A stretch of DNA of 64,000 bases from Bathymodiolus brooksi (GCA_963680875.1 OY804577.1:149810196-149874195), one strand, 5' to 3'; positions 24,075-37,359 are shown, counted from the first letter of the stretch. Notes: generated from the sequence alone by a model not told the origin. Made by a program: numbers and translations.

Positions 24075-24555
24075 AGTAACACGACGGTTGCCATTAGTGG
24101 AACGGGAAATGCCTATCCTTCCGGAGCACCTTAGTTCACCCCCTAGTTTTAGTGCCTATCCTTCCGGAGCACCTTAGTTCACCCCCTAGTTTTAGTGCCT
24201 ATCCTTCCGGAGCACCTTAGTTCACCCCCTAGTTTTAGTGCCTATCCTTCCGGAGCACCTTAGTTCACCCCCTAGTTTTAGTGCCTATCCTTCCGGAGCA
24301 CCTTAGTTCACCCCCTAGTTTTAGTGCCTATCCTTCCGGAGCACCTTAGTTCACCCCCTAGTTTTAGTGCCTATCCTTCCGAGCACCTTAGTTCACCCCC
24401 TAGTTTTAGTGCCTATCCTTCCGGAGCACCTTAGTTCACCCCCTAGTTTTAGTGAGGTTTATGTTGCTCTTAAGTTATCTGTGTAGTGTTCTGTAGACCG
24501 TTGTTTGTCATTTTGTCCTTTTTCTTTGTGTTTTCTGTCCTTCTTCCATTTAAGA
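24075..24555 (+). mobile_element. Dispersed bivalve-type repeat, copy 2, with an internally amplified segment
   Basis: The left part (AACACGACGGTTGCC at about 24079) and right part (TAGTGAGGTTTATGTTGCTC at about 24450, CCGTTGTTTGTCATTTTGTC, TCTGTCCTTCTTCCATTTA) match copies at 13339 and 38369. Between them the segment with CCTTCCGGAGCACC is present eight times (24110-24452) instead of once. Non-coding. Confidence 0.75.
24110..24452. repeat. 43-bp minisatellite, 8 copies, inside a dispersed repeat
   Basis: The unit starts TGCCTATCCTTCCGGAGCAC and ends CCCCCTAGTTTTAG (43 bp). Eight copies are identical except that one near 24378 lacks a G, giving 343 bp in total. The near identity implies recent amplification. 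The unit is the internal part of the surrounding dispersed element. Confidence 0.95.
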
Positions 24556-26529
24556 TTTTTGCTTTTAGTATCTTCAATATTTTTTATGTGAACAAATCAG
24601 TTAAACGCAAATGACAGATATCATATACGTTTCAGTTGATTATGTATGAAAAACCAAGAAATAAATAAATAAAATAATAAATTAAGAGCAAACAAAGCAC
24701 AAATAGTGTTCAATATATTCACACTTTCATAATTTTAAGAACATATTTTTTCTATAATATAAAGTGATACTTGAAATTTTAATTAAAAATCTAAACTTAA
24801 TTGAGTACAGAAATTTAATACTGGGAAGGAGTAAATAAAACCTATATAATGATCGTGATGGGAAAATACAATCATTTGTAATATCTCCTTAAAATTTATT
24901 TCTTCACGGTTAAAATTTTAAATAATTCAATTGATATTTTGTCAATAATAAAAGTATTGTGATTTTCTGACAGTGATTAATCATCAATTATAATAAGGGG
25001 ATCGGCAGGTAAAAATTGAATATGTCAGAAATTTAAATTACTTCACGTTCTTCTACTTAACAAGTCTAATTGTAAATTAAAAGAGTATTTATAGAAAAGT
25101 GTAAATGGAATAGGCGTATGATTGAACAAAAGTTTTAACCACCCGTAACCATTCCTCGATGTCAATATTTTAGCTCTATGTAATATGGTATATTATGAAT
25201 ACTTAAAACGGCATATAATATATCATTTTTGATAGAATTGTTTACATTTTAAAGAAATCCGGCATATTATGTTGATAATTAAATCAGATAAAAAGTTAAA
25301 ATAAAATATATATCACGGGAAAACATGCAAGCAGTCATCCATGTTTTACTTTTATCAGGGACATATGATCTGATTTAGACGATAAACGAAAATCGTAATT
25401 ATTTTGAACATAAAATTCACCCTCTGTGTAGTAACACATATTTAAAAGCTTTTTAAACGACTGGAATATTAAGTTGTGATAATTTATTACTTTAGTAAAA
25501 CATGTACACAACATCCTAACTTTTAGTCTGGTACATGTGTAATAACTTTTATAGTGTATCTGCAATCGTTAAAAGATACCACGTGTATTTAGGAGGCTGG
25601 CTCTTAAATAGTCTTGGCAGAAAAATCATTAAAACTCAACGACACCTATATAATACAATCTATTTTCTTTAATCAATGATATTCTTACCATAAGTTTAAC
25701 AATTTACACAGTTAAAAACAAGTCGATGGACAACAATTTCACATTTCATTTTCTTCTGTTACCAGGACATGCGCATTGATTTAAACTTGACTGGATGGTA
25801 ATACAGTACATACAGATGAAGAAATATTAAATAAATATCGGCAAACTCTCATCAAAGCTACAGAGTGGCGGTCTATTTGTAATAAACTCTAGTTTTAAGA
25901 AAACAATTTGGATTAATTGTTTGGAATCGCATTGGTCAAGTAAATCGATCTGAGTGACAAAGAAAGACGGAATTAATTTTAATATATTATAAAAGTAGTA
26001 ATTGAAGATTTCACAGGAATTATTATATCGAAGGAAAATTTTAGAAAAGACACAAAGTTAGCCGCAGAGGAAACTATTAAATCAATTTAAACGTTAATAC
26101 AAGTATGTATTGATATATTATTTATTTAATGGATTTTATAGGTTTTTATATCAACACAAATGATCATTTCATTGTTGAATTTGGAAAAATGCTTAATGTA
26201 TGAAAAAAAGACAATATACAACGATAACATATTTTACGGAAAATATTCTATACAGGTAGCTCATGCGAAATATGCTATTACTAGGACAAATATTGAATTT
26301 TAAAGTGGAAAAGAAAACAAATCGGCAATATTTATAAAGTGTGTACACAGAATTAAAATCAGTGTTTACATGAAATGAAGTAGTATAGGGAAACGGTGCG
26401 TTTTACATCGATCAGTGGACAAAGTTAGACCGAGCAAGGTAAGATTATGTCATTATTTAATAGGTATGGGTGAAAACAAACATTGCCTTCAAAAGCACCC
26501 TCAAATGACAGCCATCGGATTCTTAGACT
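24556..26529. other. Upstream flank of the receptor gene
   Basis: About 2 kb of AT-rich single-copy DNA without tandem repeats. It probably holds the promoter, any 5' non-coding exon and regulatory DNA of the receptor gene, but no conserved element can be picked out by eye. An antisense 76-codon frame at 25335-25565 has no support. Confidence 0.4.
26331..26445 (+). promoter_or_regulatory. Possible core promoter and 5' splice donor of the receptor gene
   Basis: A TATA-like TTTATAAAG lies at 26331-26339. About 100 bp on, CAAG|GTAAGA (GT at 26439-26440) matches the donor consensus. If used, a 5' leader intron would end somewhere before 26530; if not, the leader is continuous. Both sites are weak evidence in AT-rich DNA. 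Confidence 0.2.
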
Positions 26530-27684
26530 ATGCTAACCAACTTTTCTGTGTTGAACCTATCTTCGGATGGTCCAAATTATACAATAATTAATGTATTAAA
26601 TGGAAGTGGCAACAATGGTACGAATGACAATGAGCCACACAGTGGCTACAACCTGGCCGAGAGCATCATTATTGGTACTATTTTGTCGCTCTTTATTATT
26701 TTGGCTGTAGCCGGGAATATATTAGTTTGTGTTGCCGTGTTTACAGACCGTAGGCTTAAACATCTAAACAATTTACTACTGGTGTCGTTGGCCATTGCAG
26801 ATTTGCTAGTAGGTACACTGGTGATGACGTTTGCCGTTATTAATGATATTCTAGATAAGTGGATATTTGGACCTGTGTTTTGTGATATTTGGATTTCTGG
26901 AGATATTATGTGTTCCACGGCGTCCATATTAAACTTGTGTGTTATTAGTTTAGATAGATATATCCATATTAGAGATCCGTTTACATATGATAATTGGATG
27001 AACTGGAAAAAGATAGCGGCCATGATCAGTGGTGTATGGATAATGTCCGGTGCAATCTCATTCATACCCATTCATTTAGAGTGGCATAAGAACGCAGAGG
27101 ACCGAGGAGTACCGATGGAAGAAAACGTATGTGCCATGGAATTGAACCCTATATATTCTGTTGTTTCGTCAACCATTAGTTTTTATATCCCCTGTATTGT
27201 GATGTTGACAATATATATTCAATTATATTGTTATGCAAGACGGCATATCAAAAGTATCAAAAAGACGCAGACGCCACAATTTGGCGGGAAAACCAGTACA
27301 ACACAAGATCACAAAGCTGCAGTAACATTAGGGATTATTGTAGGTGTATTTCTATTTTGCTGGCTGCCTTTCTTCATTATCAACTTAATAGCAGGATTTT
27401 GTAAGTGTGTTCCATTGATTCTGTTTAAAATATTAACATGGCTAGGGTACGTAAATTCATGCCTGAATCCCATCATATACAGTATATTCAATCAAGAATT
27501 CAGGGATGCATTCAGAAGGATTTTATTTCCTAAGTCATGTGTCTCAGCTGAACATAGAAACGGTTACGCCTACCGAAGTCCTAACAATTCTTATGCTAAA
27601 CCTGAATATATTATGAGAACCGTAGAAAATGGAGCTCAAACAAAAGAATTATTAGATAATGATACCAGGGTAACGGCTCTGTGA
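26530..27684 (+). CDS. D1-like dopamine receptor (class A GPCR), intronless coding region, 384 aa
   Basis: A seven-helix plasma-membrane receptor. D1-type receptors bind dopamine and couple to Gs to raise cAMP. The start is the first ATG after an in-frame TAG at 26524-26526, with A at -3. The extracellular N-terminus (1-44) has five N-glycosylation sequons (N4, N9, N16, N24, N29). Approximate helices: 45-70, 80-104, 116-139, 160-182, 206-233, 262-290, 296-319, then helix 8 at 322-333. Class A hallmarks are N63, D91, D142-R143-Y144, W170, P221, C277-W278-L279-P280 and N313-P314-x-x-Y317; C118 and C201 form the usual disulfide. The amine pocket is complete: D125, serines S213, S214 and S217, then W278, F281, F282, N285 and Y307. 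DRYIHIRDP, DHKAAV and FKILTWLGY resemble insect Dop1R1, and the short third loop (about 26 residues) fits D1 types. C337 could be palmitoylated, and the terminal VTAL resembles a class I PDZ ligand. An octopamine-beta receptor is the main alternative but less likely. Confidence 0.93.
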   Translation: MLTNFSVLNLSSDGPNYTIINVLNGSGNNGTNDNEPHSGYNLAESIIIGTILSLFIILAVAGNILVCVAVFTDRRLKHLNNLLLVSLAIADLLVGTLVMTFAVINDILDKWIFGPVFCDIWISGDIMCSTASILNLCVISLDRYIHIRDPFTYDNWMNWKKIAAMISGVWIMSGAISFIPIHLEWHKNAEDRGVPMEENVCAMELNPIYSVVSSTISFYIPCIVMLTIYIQLYCYARRHIKSIKKTQTPQFGGKTSTTQDHKAAVTLGIIVGVFLFCWLPFFIINLIAGFCKCVPLILFKILTWLGYVNSCLNPIIYSIFNQEFRDAFRRILFPKSCVSAEHRNGYAYRSPNNSYAKPEYIMRTVENGAQTKELLDNDTRVTAL

Positions 27685-28599
27685 AATGTGATAAATGTGA
27701 TAACATGTAAATATTATTATTTATAATCAAGATATTTTATTTATATAAAAGCTGCTAAAATTCTGTCATTTATTTGTGCTATTTGATACAGTATCTACAT
27801 TAACAAGATAATCACATCTTTTAAGCCAAAATCTCATCCTTAAACCCCAAATCATATCTTAAGCCAAAATCAGAAATACATTTATCATAATTTGATATTA
27901 AAAATTAAATTTTTTATTCAATTATATTAAATTTAATTGTGCGAAATGATCATATTATTTTACAAGTCACATGTATATATGATAGTCACAAATAGTTTAA
28001 ATCTTGTGTTATAAAACAAACATCTGATTATGTGACCGTGCTATATACATTTTATAAGTAATTTATAAGTAAATCTGAAATGACTACTCTTCTATGATCA
28101 AGATCAATGACCCAATACAACAGTAAATATCCCAAGGTGGTGGTCTTATTAAATACATGACTAGTCCACACTAACGATATGTACACACACCTCCCCAATA
28201 GAGGCTTTCATGTTGATTTATACACAAAAATCAACACTACAAAGTTTCATGTCGGTTGTTGATTTAAATAAATATAGAAAAACGTAGATATAAAAAAAAA
28301 AAAAATTGGAAGATTTCTACACCTTGTTAAAAAGTACTCTGTCAGTTGTTTACAGATGACAAAAGATGGTATTGACAGTTAGATTGTTGTTCTAATTTGA
28401 TTATTGTTTCACTATTATGTCTTACGATGGTCTTGTCATAATACTATCTAATATTTAGATTATGGTTGATGCCATCTGTTCTCTTCATTTAATATAATAT
28501 GTATAAATATTCAAGATTATATAGCGTTCTTTATAATAACGCTGCTCGACCGGCTATATGTGAGGGTTGGCATACCTGCATGACGGCATCATTACACTA
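27685..28599. other. 3' flank of the receptor gene
   Basis: AT-rich non-coding DNA, probably including the 3' UTR. Candidate poly(A) signals are ATTAAA at 27897-27902 and AATAAA at 28267-28272, the latter followed by a genomic A tract at about 28292-28304. No other gene is visible. Confidence 0.4.
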
Positions 28600-28710
28600 A
28601 GAGGGGTGGTTAAACCCCGCTACTTTTTGACTTAAATGCCTGTACCAAGCTAAGAAAGTGAGCTGTTATGAATTTGTGTTAAGGGTATCACTCTCTTTAT
28701 ATCTTTCTAC
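28600..28710 (-). mobile_element. Fragment of a bivalve-type dispersed repeat next to the 47/48-bp array
   Basis: GACTTAAATGCCTGTACCAAG (split: GACTTAA at 28629, ATGCCTGTACCAAG at 28637) is related in reverse orientation to CTTGGTACAGGCATT at about 10294. The match is short, so this is tentative. The minisatellite starts immediately after it. Confidence 0.35.
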
Positions 28711-31700
28711 GATTTTTCTATAGAATTATAGAAATGTTCCGACAGTTTGGTATTTCTTTATTTTTCTATAGAATTATAGAAATGTTCCGACAGTTTGGTA
28801 TTTCTCTATTTTTCTATAGAATTATAGAAATGTTCCGACAGTGTGGTATTTCTCTATTTTTCTATAGAATTATAGAAATGTTCCGACAGTTTGGTATTTC
28901 TTTATTTTTCTATAGAATTATAGAAATGTTCCGACAGTGTGGTATTTCTCTATTTTTCTATAGAATTATAGAAATGTTCCGACAGTGTGGTATTTCTTTA
29001 TTTTTCTATAGAATTATAGAAATGTTCCGACAGTGTGGTATTTCTTTATTTTTCTATAGAATTATAGAAATGTTCCGACAGTTTTGTATTTCTCTATTTT
29101 TCTATAGAATTATAGAAATGTTCCGACAGTGTGGTATTTCTTTATTTTTCTATAGAATTATAGAAATGTTCCGACAGTGTGGTATTTCTCTATTTTTCTA
29201 TAGAATTATAGAAATGTTCCGACAGTTTGGTATTTCTCTATTTTTCTATAGAATTATAGAAATGTTCCGACAGTGTGGTATTTCTTTATTTTTCTATAGA
29301 ATTATAGAAATGTTCCGACAGTGTGGTATTTCTTTATTTTTCTATAGAATTATAGAAATGTTCCGACAGTTTTGTATTTCTCTATTTTTCTATAGAATAA
29401 TAGAAATGTTCCGACAGTGTGGTATTTCTTTATTTTTCTATAGAATTATAGAAATGTTCCGACAGTGTGGTATTTCTTTATTTTTCTATAGAATTATAGA
29501 AATGTTCCGACAGTTTTGTATTTCTCTATTTTTCTATAGAATTATAGAAATGTTCCGACAGTGTGGTATTTCTTTATTTTTCTATAGAATTATAGAAATG
29601 TTCCGACAGTGTGGTATTTCTTTATTTTTCTATAGAATTATAGAAATGTTCCGACAGTTTTGTATTTCTCTATTTTTCTATAGAATTATAGAAATGTTCC
29701 GACAGTGTGGTATTTCTTTATTTTTCTATAGAATTATAGAAATGTTCCGACAGTTTTGTATTTCTCTATTTTTCTATAGAATTATAGAAATGTTCCGACA
29801 ATGTTGTATTTCTTTATTTTTCTATAGAATTATAGAAATGTTCCGACAGTGTGGTATTTCTTTATTTTTCTATAGAATTATAGAAATGTTCCGATAGTTT
29901 TGTATTTCTCTATTTTTCTATAGAATTATAGAAATGTTCCGACAGTGTGGTATTTCTTTATTTTTCTATAGAATTATAGAAATGTTCCGACAGTGTGGTA
30001 TTTCTTTATTTTTCTATAGAATTATAGAAATGTTCCGACAGTGTGGTATTTCGTTATTTTTCTATAGAATTATAGAAATGTTCCGACAGTGTGGTATTTC
30101 TTTATTTTTCTATAGAATTATAGAAATGTTCCGACAGTGTGGTATTTCTTTATTTTTCAATAGAATTATAGAAATGTTCCGACAGTGTGGTATTTCTCTA
30201 TTTTTCTATAGAATTATAGAAATGTTCCGACAGTTTGGTATTTCTCTATTTTTCTATAGAATTATAGAAATGTTCCGACAGTGTGGTATTTCTTTATTTT
30301 TCTATAGAATTATAGAAATGTTCCGACAGTGTGGTATTTCTTTATTTTTCTATAGAATTATAGAAATGTTCCGACAGTGTGGTATTTCTCTATTTTTCTA
30401 TAGAATTATAGAAATGTTCCGACAGTTTGGTATTTCTCTATTTTTCTATAGAATTATAGAAATATTCCGACAGTGTGGTATTTCTTTATTTTTCTATAGA
30501 ATTATAGAAATGTTCCGACAGTGTGGTATTTCTTTATTTTTCTATAGAATTATAGAAATGTTCCGACAGTGTGGTATTTCTCTATTTTTCTATAGAATTA
30601 TAGAAATGTTCCGACAGTGTGGTATTTCTCTATTTTTCTATAGAATTATAGAAATGTTCCGACAGTTTGGTATTTGTTGTTTTTCTATAGAATTATAGAA
30701 ATGTTCCGACAGTGTGGTATTTCTTTATTTTTCTATAGAACTATAGAAATGTTCCGACAGTTTGGTATTTGTTGTTTTTCTATAGAAGTATAGAAATGTT
30801 CCGACAATGTGGTATTTCTCTATTTTTCTATAGAATTATAGAAATGTTCCGACAGTTTGGTATTTGTTGTTTTTCTATAGAATTATAGAAATATTCCGAC
30901 AGTGTGGTATTTCTCTATTTTTCTATAGAATTATAGAAATGTTCCGACAGTTTGGTATTTGTTGTTTTTCTATAGAATTATAGAAATGTTCCGACAGTTT
31001 GGTATTTGTTGTTTTTCTATAGAATTATAGAAATGTTCCGACAGTGTGGTATTTGTTGGTTTTCTATAGAATTATAGAAATGTTCCGACAGTTTGGTATT
31101 TGTTGTTTTTCTATAGAATTATAGAAATGTTCCGACAGTTTGGTATTTGTTGTTTTTCTATAGAATTATAGAAATGTTCCGACAGTGTGGTATTTGTTGT
31201 TTTTCTATAGAATTATAGAAATGTTCCGACAGTGTGGTATTTGTTGTTTTTCTATAGAATTATAGAAATGTTCCGACAGTTTGGTATTTCTCTATTTTTC
31301 TATAGAATTATAGAAATTTTCCGACAGTGTGGTATTTCTCTATTTTTCTATAGAATTATAGAAATTTTCCGACAGTGTGGTATTTCTCTATTTTTCTATA
31401 GAATTATAGAAATTTTCCGACAGTTTGGTATTTCTTTATTTTTCTATAGAATTATAGAAATGTTCCGACAGTGTGGTATTTCTTTATTTTTCTATAGAAT
31501 TATAGAAATTTTCCGACAGTTTGGTATTTCTTGTTTTTCTATGGAATTATAGAAATGTTCCGACAGTTTGGTATTTGTTGTTTTTCTATAGAATTATAGA
31601 AATGTTCCGACAGTGTGGTATTTCTTTATTTTTCTATAGAATTATAGAAATGTTCCGACAGTTTGGTATTTGTTTTTTTTCTATAGAATTATAGAAATGT

Positions 31701-34700
31701 TCCGACAGTTTGGTATTTGTTATTTTTCTATAGAATTATAGAAATGTTCCGACAGTTTGGTATTTGTTGTTTTTCTATAGAATTATAGAAATGTTCCGAC
31801 AGTTTGGTATTTGTTATTTTTCAATAGAATTATAGAAATGTTCCGATAGTGTGGTATTTGTTGTTTTTCTATAGAATTATAGAAATGTTCCGACAGTGTG
31901 GTATTTCTTGTTTTTCTATAGAATTATAGAAATGTTCCGACAGTGTGGTATTTCTTGTTTTTCTATAGAATTATAGAAATGTTCCGACAGTTTGGTATTT
32001 GTTATTTTTCAATAGAATTATAGAAATGTTCCGTCAGTTTGGTATTTGTTGTTTTTCTATAGAATTATAGAAATGTTCCGACAGTGTGGTATTTGTTGTT
32101 TTTCTATAGAATTATAGAAATGTTCCGACAGTTTGGTATTTGTTGTTTTTTCTATAGAATAATAGAAATGTTCCGACAGTTTGGTATTTGTTGTTTTTCT
32201 ATAGAATTATAGAAATATTCCGACAGTGTGGTATTTGTTGTTTTTCTATAGAATTATAGAAATATTCCGACAGTTTGGTATTTGTTGTTTTTCTATAGAA
32301 TTATAGAAATATTCCGACAGTTTGGTATTTGTTGTTTTTCAATAAAATTATAGAAATGTTCCGACAGTGTGGTATTTCTCTATTTTTCTATAGAATTATA
32401 GAAATGTTCCGACAGTTTGGTATTTGTTGTTTTTCTATAGAATTATAGAAATGTTCCGACAGTTTGGTATTTGTTGTTTTTCTATAGAATTATAGAAATG
32501 TTCCGACAGTGTGGTATTTGTTGTTTTTCTATAGAATTATAGAAATGTTCCGACAGTTTGGTATTTCTCTATTTTTCTATAGAATTATAGAAATTTTCCG
32601 ACAGTGTGGTATTTCTCTATTTTTCTATAGAATTATAGAAATTTTCCGACAGTGTGGTATTTCTCTATTTTTCTATAGAATTATAGAAATTTTCCGACAG
32701 TTTGGTATTTCTTTATTTTTCTATAGAATTATAGAAATGTTCCGACAGTGTGGTATTTCTTTATTTTTCTATAGAATTATAGAAATTTTCCGACAGTTTG
32801 GTATTTCTTGTTTTTCTATGGAATTATAGAAATGTTCCGACAGTTTGGTATTTGTTGTTTTTCTATAGAATTATAGAAATGTTCCGACAGTGTGGTATTT
32901 CTTTATTTTTCTATAGAATTATAGAAATGTTCCGACAGTTTGGTATTTGTTTTTTTTCTATAGAATTATAGAAATGTTCCGACAGTTTGGTATTTGTTAT
33001 TTTTCTATAGAATTATAGAAATGTTCCGACAGTTTGGTATTTGTTGTTTTTCTATAGAATTATAGAAATGTTCCGACAGTTTGGTATTTGTTATTTTTCA
33101 ATAGAATTATAGAAATGTTCCGACAGTGTGGTATTTGTTGTTTTCTATAGAATTATAGAAATGTTCCGACAGTGTGGTATTTCTTGTTTTTCTATAGAAT
33201 TATAGAAATGTTCCGACAGTGTGGTATTTCTTGTTTTTCTATAGAATTATAGAAATGTTCCGACAGTTTAGTATTTGTTATTTTTCAATAGAATTATAGA
33301 AATGTTCCGTCAGTTTGGTATTTGTTGTTTTTCTATAGAATTATAGAAATGTTCCGACAGTGTGGTATTTGTTGTTTTTCTATAGAATTATAGAAATGTT
33401 CCGACAGTTTGGTATTTGTTGTTTTTTCTATAGAATAATAGAAATGTTCCGACAGTTTGGTATTTGTTGTTTTTCTATAGAATTATAGAAATATTCCGAC
33501 AGTGTGGTATTTGTTGTTTTTCTATAGAATTATAGAAATATTCCGACAGTTTGGTATTTGTTGTTTTTCTATAGAATTATAGAAATATTCCGACAGTTTG
33601 GTATTTGTTGTTTTTCAATAGAATTATAGAAATGTTCCGACAGTGTGGTATTTCTCTATTTTTCTATAGAATTATAGAAATGTTCCGACAGTTTGGTATT
33701 TGTTGTTTTTCTATAGAATTATAGAAATGTTCCGACAGTGTGGTATTTCTTTATTTTTCTATAGAATAATAGAAATGTTCCGACAGTTTGGTATTTGTTG
33801 TTTTTCTATAGAATTATAGAAATGTTCCGACAGTGTGGTATTTCTCTATTTTTCTATAGAATTATAGAAATGTTCCGACAGTTTGGTATTTGTTGTTTTT
33901 CTATAGAATTATAGAAATGTTCCGACAGTGTGGTATTTGTTGTTTTTCTATAGAATTATAGAAATGTTCCGACAGTGTGGTATTTCTCTATTTTTCTATA
34001 GAATTATAGAAATGTTCCGACAGTTTGGTATTTGTTGTTTTTCTATAGAAGTATAGAAATGATCCGACAATGTGGTATTTCTCTATTTTTCTATAGAATT
34101 ATAGAAATGTTCCGAGAGTTTGGTATTTGTTGTTTTTCTATAGAATTATAGAAATGTTCCGACAGTGTGGTATTTCTCTATTTTTCTTTAGAATTATAGA
34201 AATGTTCCGACAGTTTGGTATTTGTTGTTTTTCTATAGAATTATAGAAATGTTCCGACAGTGTGGTATTTCTTGTTTTTCTATAGAATTATAGAAATGTT
34301 CCGACAGTGTGGTATTTCTTGTTTTTCTATAGAATTATAGAAATGTTCCGACAGTTTAGTATTTGTTATTTTTCAATAGAATTATAGAAATGTTCCGTCA
34401 GTTTGGTATTTGTTGTTTTTCTATAGAATTATAGAAATGTTCCGACAGTGTGGTATTTGTTGTTTTTCTATAGAATTATAGAAATGTTCCGACAGTTTGG
34501 TATTTGTTGTTTTTTCTATAGAATAATAGAAATGTTCCGACAGTTTGGTATTTGTTGTTTTTCTATAGAATTATAGAAATATTCCGACAGTGTGGTATTT
34601 GTTGTTTTTCTATAGAATTATAGAAATATTCCGACAGTTTGGTATTTGTTGTTTTTCTATAGAATTATAGAAATATTCCGACAGTTTGGTATTTGTTGTT

Positions 34701-37359
34701 TTTCAATAGAATTATAGAAATGTTCCGACAGTGTGGTATTTCTCTATTTTTCTATAGAATTATAGAAATGTTCCGACAGTTTGGTATTTGTTGTTTTTCT
34801 ATAGAATTATAGAAATGTTCCGACAGTGTGGTATTTCTTTATTTTTCTATAGAATAATAGAAATGTTCCGACAGTTTGGTATTTGTTGTTTTTCTATAGA
34901 ATTATAGAAATGTTCCGACAGTGTGGTATTTCTCTATTTTTCTATAGAATTATAGAAATGTTCCGACAGTTTGGTATTTGTTGTTTTTCTATAGAATTAT
35001 AGAAATGTTCCGACAGTGTGGTATTTGTTGTTTTTCTATAGAATTATAGAAATGTTCCGACAGTGTGGTATTTCTCTATTTTTCTATAGAATTATAGAAA
35101 TGTTCCGACAGTTTGGTATTTGTTGTTTTTCTATAGAAGTATAGAAATGATCCGACAATGTGGTATTTCTCTATTTTTCTATAGAATTATAGAAATGTTC
35201 CGAGAGTTTGGTATTTGTTGTTTTTCTATAGAATTATAGAAATGTTCCGACAGTGTGGTATTTCTCTATTTTTCTTTAGAATTATAGAAATGTTCCGACA
35301 GTTTGGTATTTGTTGTTTTTCTATAGAATTATAGAAATGTTCCGACAGTTTGGTATTTGTTGTTTTTCTATAGAATTATAGAAATGTTCCGACAGTGTGG
35401 TATTAGTTGTTTTTCTATAGAATTATAGAAATGTTCCGACAGTTTGGTATTTGTTGTTTTTCTATAGAATTATTGAAATGTTCCGACAGTTTGGTATTTG
35501 TTGTTTTTCTATAGAATTATAGAAATGTTCCGACAGTGTGGTATTTGTTGTTTTTCTATAGAATTATAGAAATGTTCCGACAGTTTGGTATTTCTCTATT
35601 TTTCTATAGAATTATAGAAATTTTCCGACAGTGTGGTATTTCTCTATTTTTCTATAGAATTATAGAAATTTTCCGACAGTGTGGTATTTCTCTATTTTTC
35701 TATAGAATTATAGAAATTTTCCGACAGTTTGTTATTTCTTTATTTTTCTATAGAATTATAGAAATGTTCCGACAGTGTGGTATTTCTTTATTTTTCTATA
35801 GAATTATAGAAATGTTCCGACAGTTTGGTATTTGTTTATTTTTCTATAGAATTATAGAAATGTTCCGACAGTGTGGTATTTCTTTATTTTTCTATAGAAT
35901 TATAGAAATGTTCCGACAGTTTGGTATTTGTTGTTTTTCTATAGAATTATAGAAATGTTCCGACAGTTTGGTATTTGTTATTTTTCTATAGAATTATAGA
36001 AATGTTCCGACAGTTTGGTATTTGTTGTTTTTCTATAGAATTATAGAAATGTTCCGACAGTGTGGTATTTCTTGTTTTTCTATAGAATTATAGAAATGTT
36101 CCGACAGTGTGGTATTTCTTGTTTTTCTATAGAATTATAGAAATGTTCCGACAGTTTGGTATTTGTTATTTTTCAATAGAATTATAGAAATGTTCCGACT
36201 GTTTGGTATTTGTTGTTTTTCTATAGAATTATAGAAATGTTCCGACAGTGTGGTATTTGTTGTTTTTCAATAGAATTATAGAAATGTTCCGACAGTTTGG
36301 TATTTGTTGTTTTTCTATAGAATTATAGAAATGTTCCGACAGTTTGGTATTTGTTGTTTTTCTATAGAATTATAGAAATGTTCCGACAGTTTGGTATTTG
36401 TTGTTTTTCTATAGAATTATAGAAATGTTCCGACAGTTTGGTATTTCTCTATTTTTCTATAGAATTATAGAAATTTTCCGACAGTGTGGTATTTCTCTAT
36501 TTTTCTATAGAATTATAGAAATTTTCCGACAGTGTGGTATTTCTCTATTTTTCTATAGAATTATAGAAATTTTCCGACAGTGTGGTATTTCTTTATTTTT
36601 CTATAGAATTATAGAAATGTTCCGACAGTGTGGTATTTCTTTATTTTTCTATAGAATTATAGAAATTTTCCGACAGTTTGGTATTTCTTGTTTTTCTATG
36701 GAATTATAGAAATGTTCCGACAGTTTGGTATTTCTTTATTTTTCTATAGAATTATAGAAATGTTCCGACAGTGTGGTATTTCTTTATTTTTCTATAGAAT
36801 TATAGAAATGTTCCGACAGTTTGGTATTTGTTGTTTTTCTATAGAATTATAGAAATGTTCCGACAGTTTGGTATATGTTATTTTTCTATAGAATTATAGA
36901 AATGTTCCGACAGTTTGGTATTTGTTGTTTTTCTATAGAATTATAGAAATGTTCCGACAGTTTGGTATTTGTTATTTTTCAATAGAATTATAGAAATGTT
37001 CCGACAGTGTGGTATTTGTTGTTTTTCTATAGAATTATAGAAATGTTCCAACAGTGTGGTATTTCTTGTTTTTCTATAGAATTATAGAAATGTTCCGACA
37101 GTGTGGTATTTCTTGTTTTTCTATAGAATTATAGAAATGTTCCGATAGTTTGGTATTTGTTATTTTTCAATAGAATTATAGAAATGTTCCGACAATTTGG
37201 TATTTGTTGTTTTTCTATAGAATTATAGAAATGTTCCGACAGTTTGGTATTTGTTGTTTTTCTATAGAATTATAGAAATGTTCCGACAGTTTGGTATTTG
37301 TTGTTTTTCTATAGAATTATAGAAATGTTCCGACAGTTTGTTGTATTTCTTTATTTTTC
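28711..37359. repeat. 47/48-bp minisatellite, about 181 copies, each with a short hairpin
   Basis: The unit carries GTTCCGACAGTGTGGTATTT, then CTCTATTTTT (48-bp type) or GTTGTTTTT (47-bp type), then CTATAGAATTATAGAAAT. TTTCTATA-GAAT-TATAGAAA is a perfect 8-bp stem with a 4-nt loop. Up to about 30670 almost all units are 48 bp, giving long + frames (28734-29897 and 29934-30698) of a 16-residue repeat. After that, 47-bp units intermix and break the frame. Higher-order duplications at offsets 1276-1277 and 1088 bp are visible from shared private variants. No protein-coding role is supported. Confidence 0.97.

Noticed and set aside
26646..27071. 141-codon antisense frame within the receptor gene
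   Set aside because: It is a shadow of the dopamine receptor coding region on the other strand, with no independent support.
28734..30698. 387- and 254-codon + frames with a 16-residue repeat
   Set aside because: They follow from the 48-bp period. Neighbouring units of 47 bp destroy the frame without any sign of selection against it.
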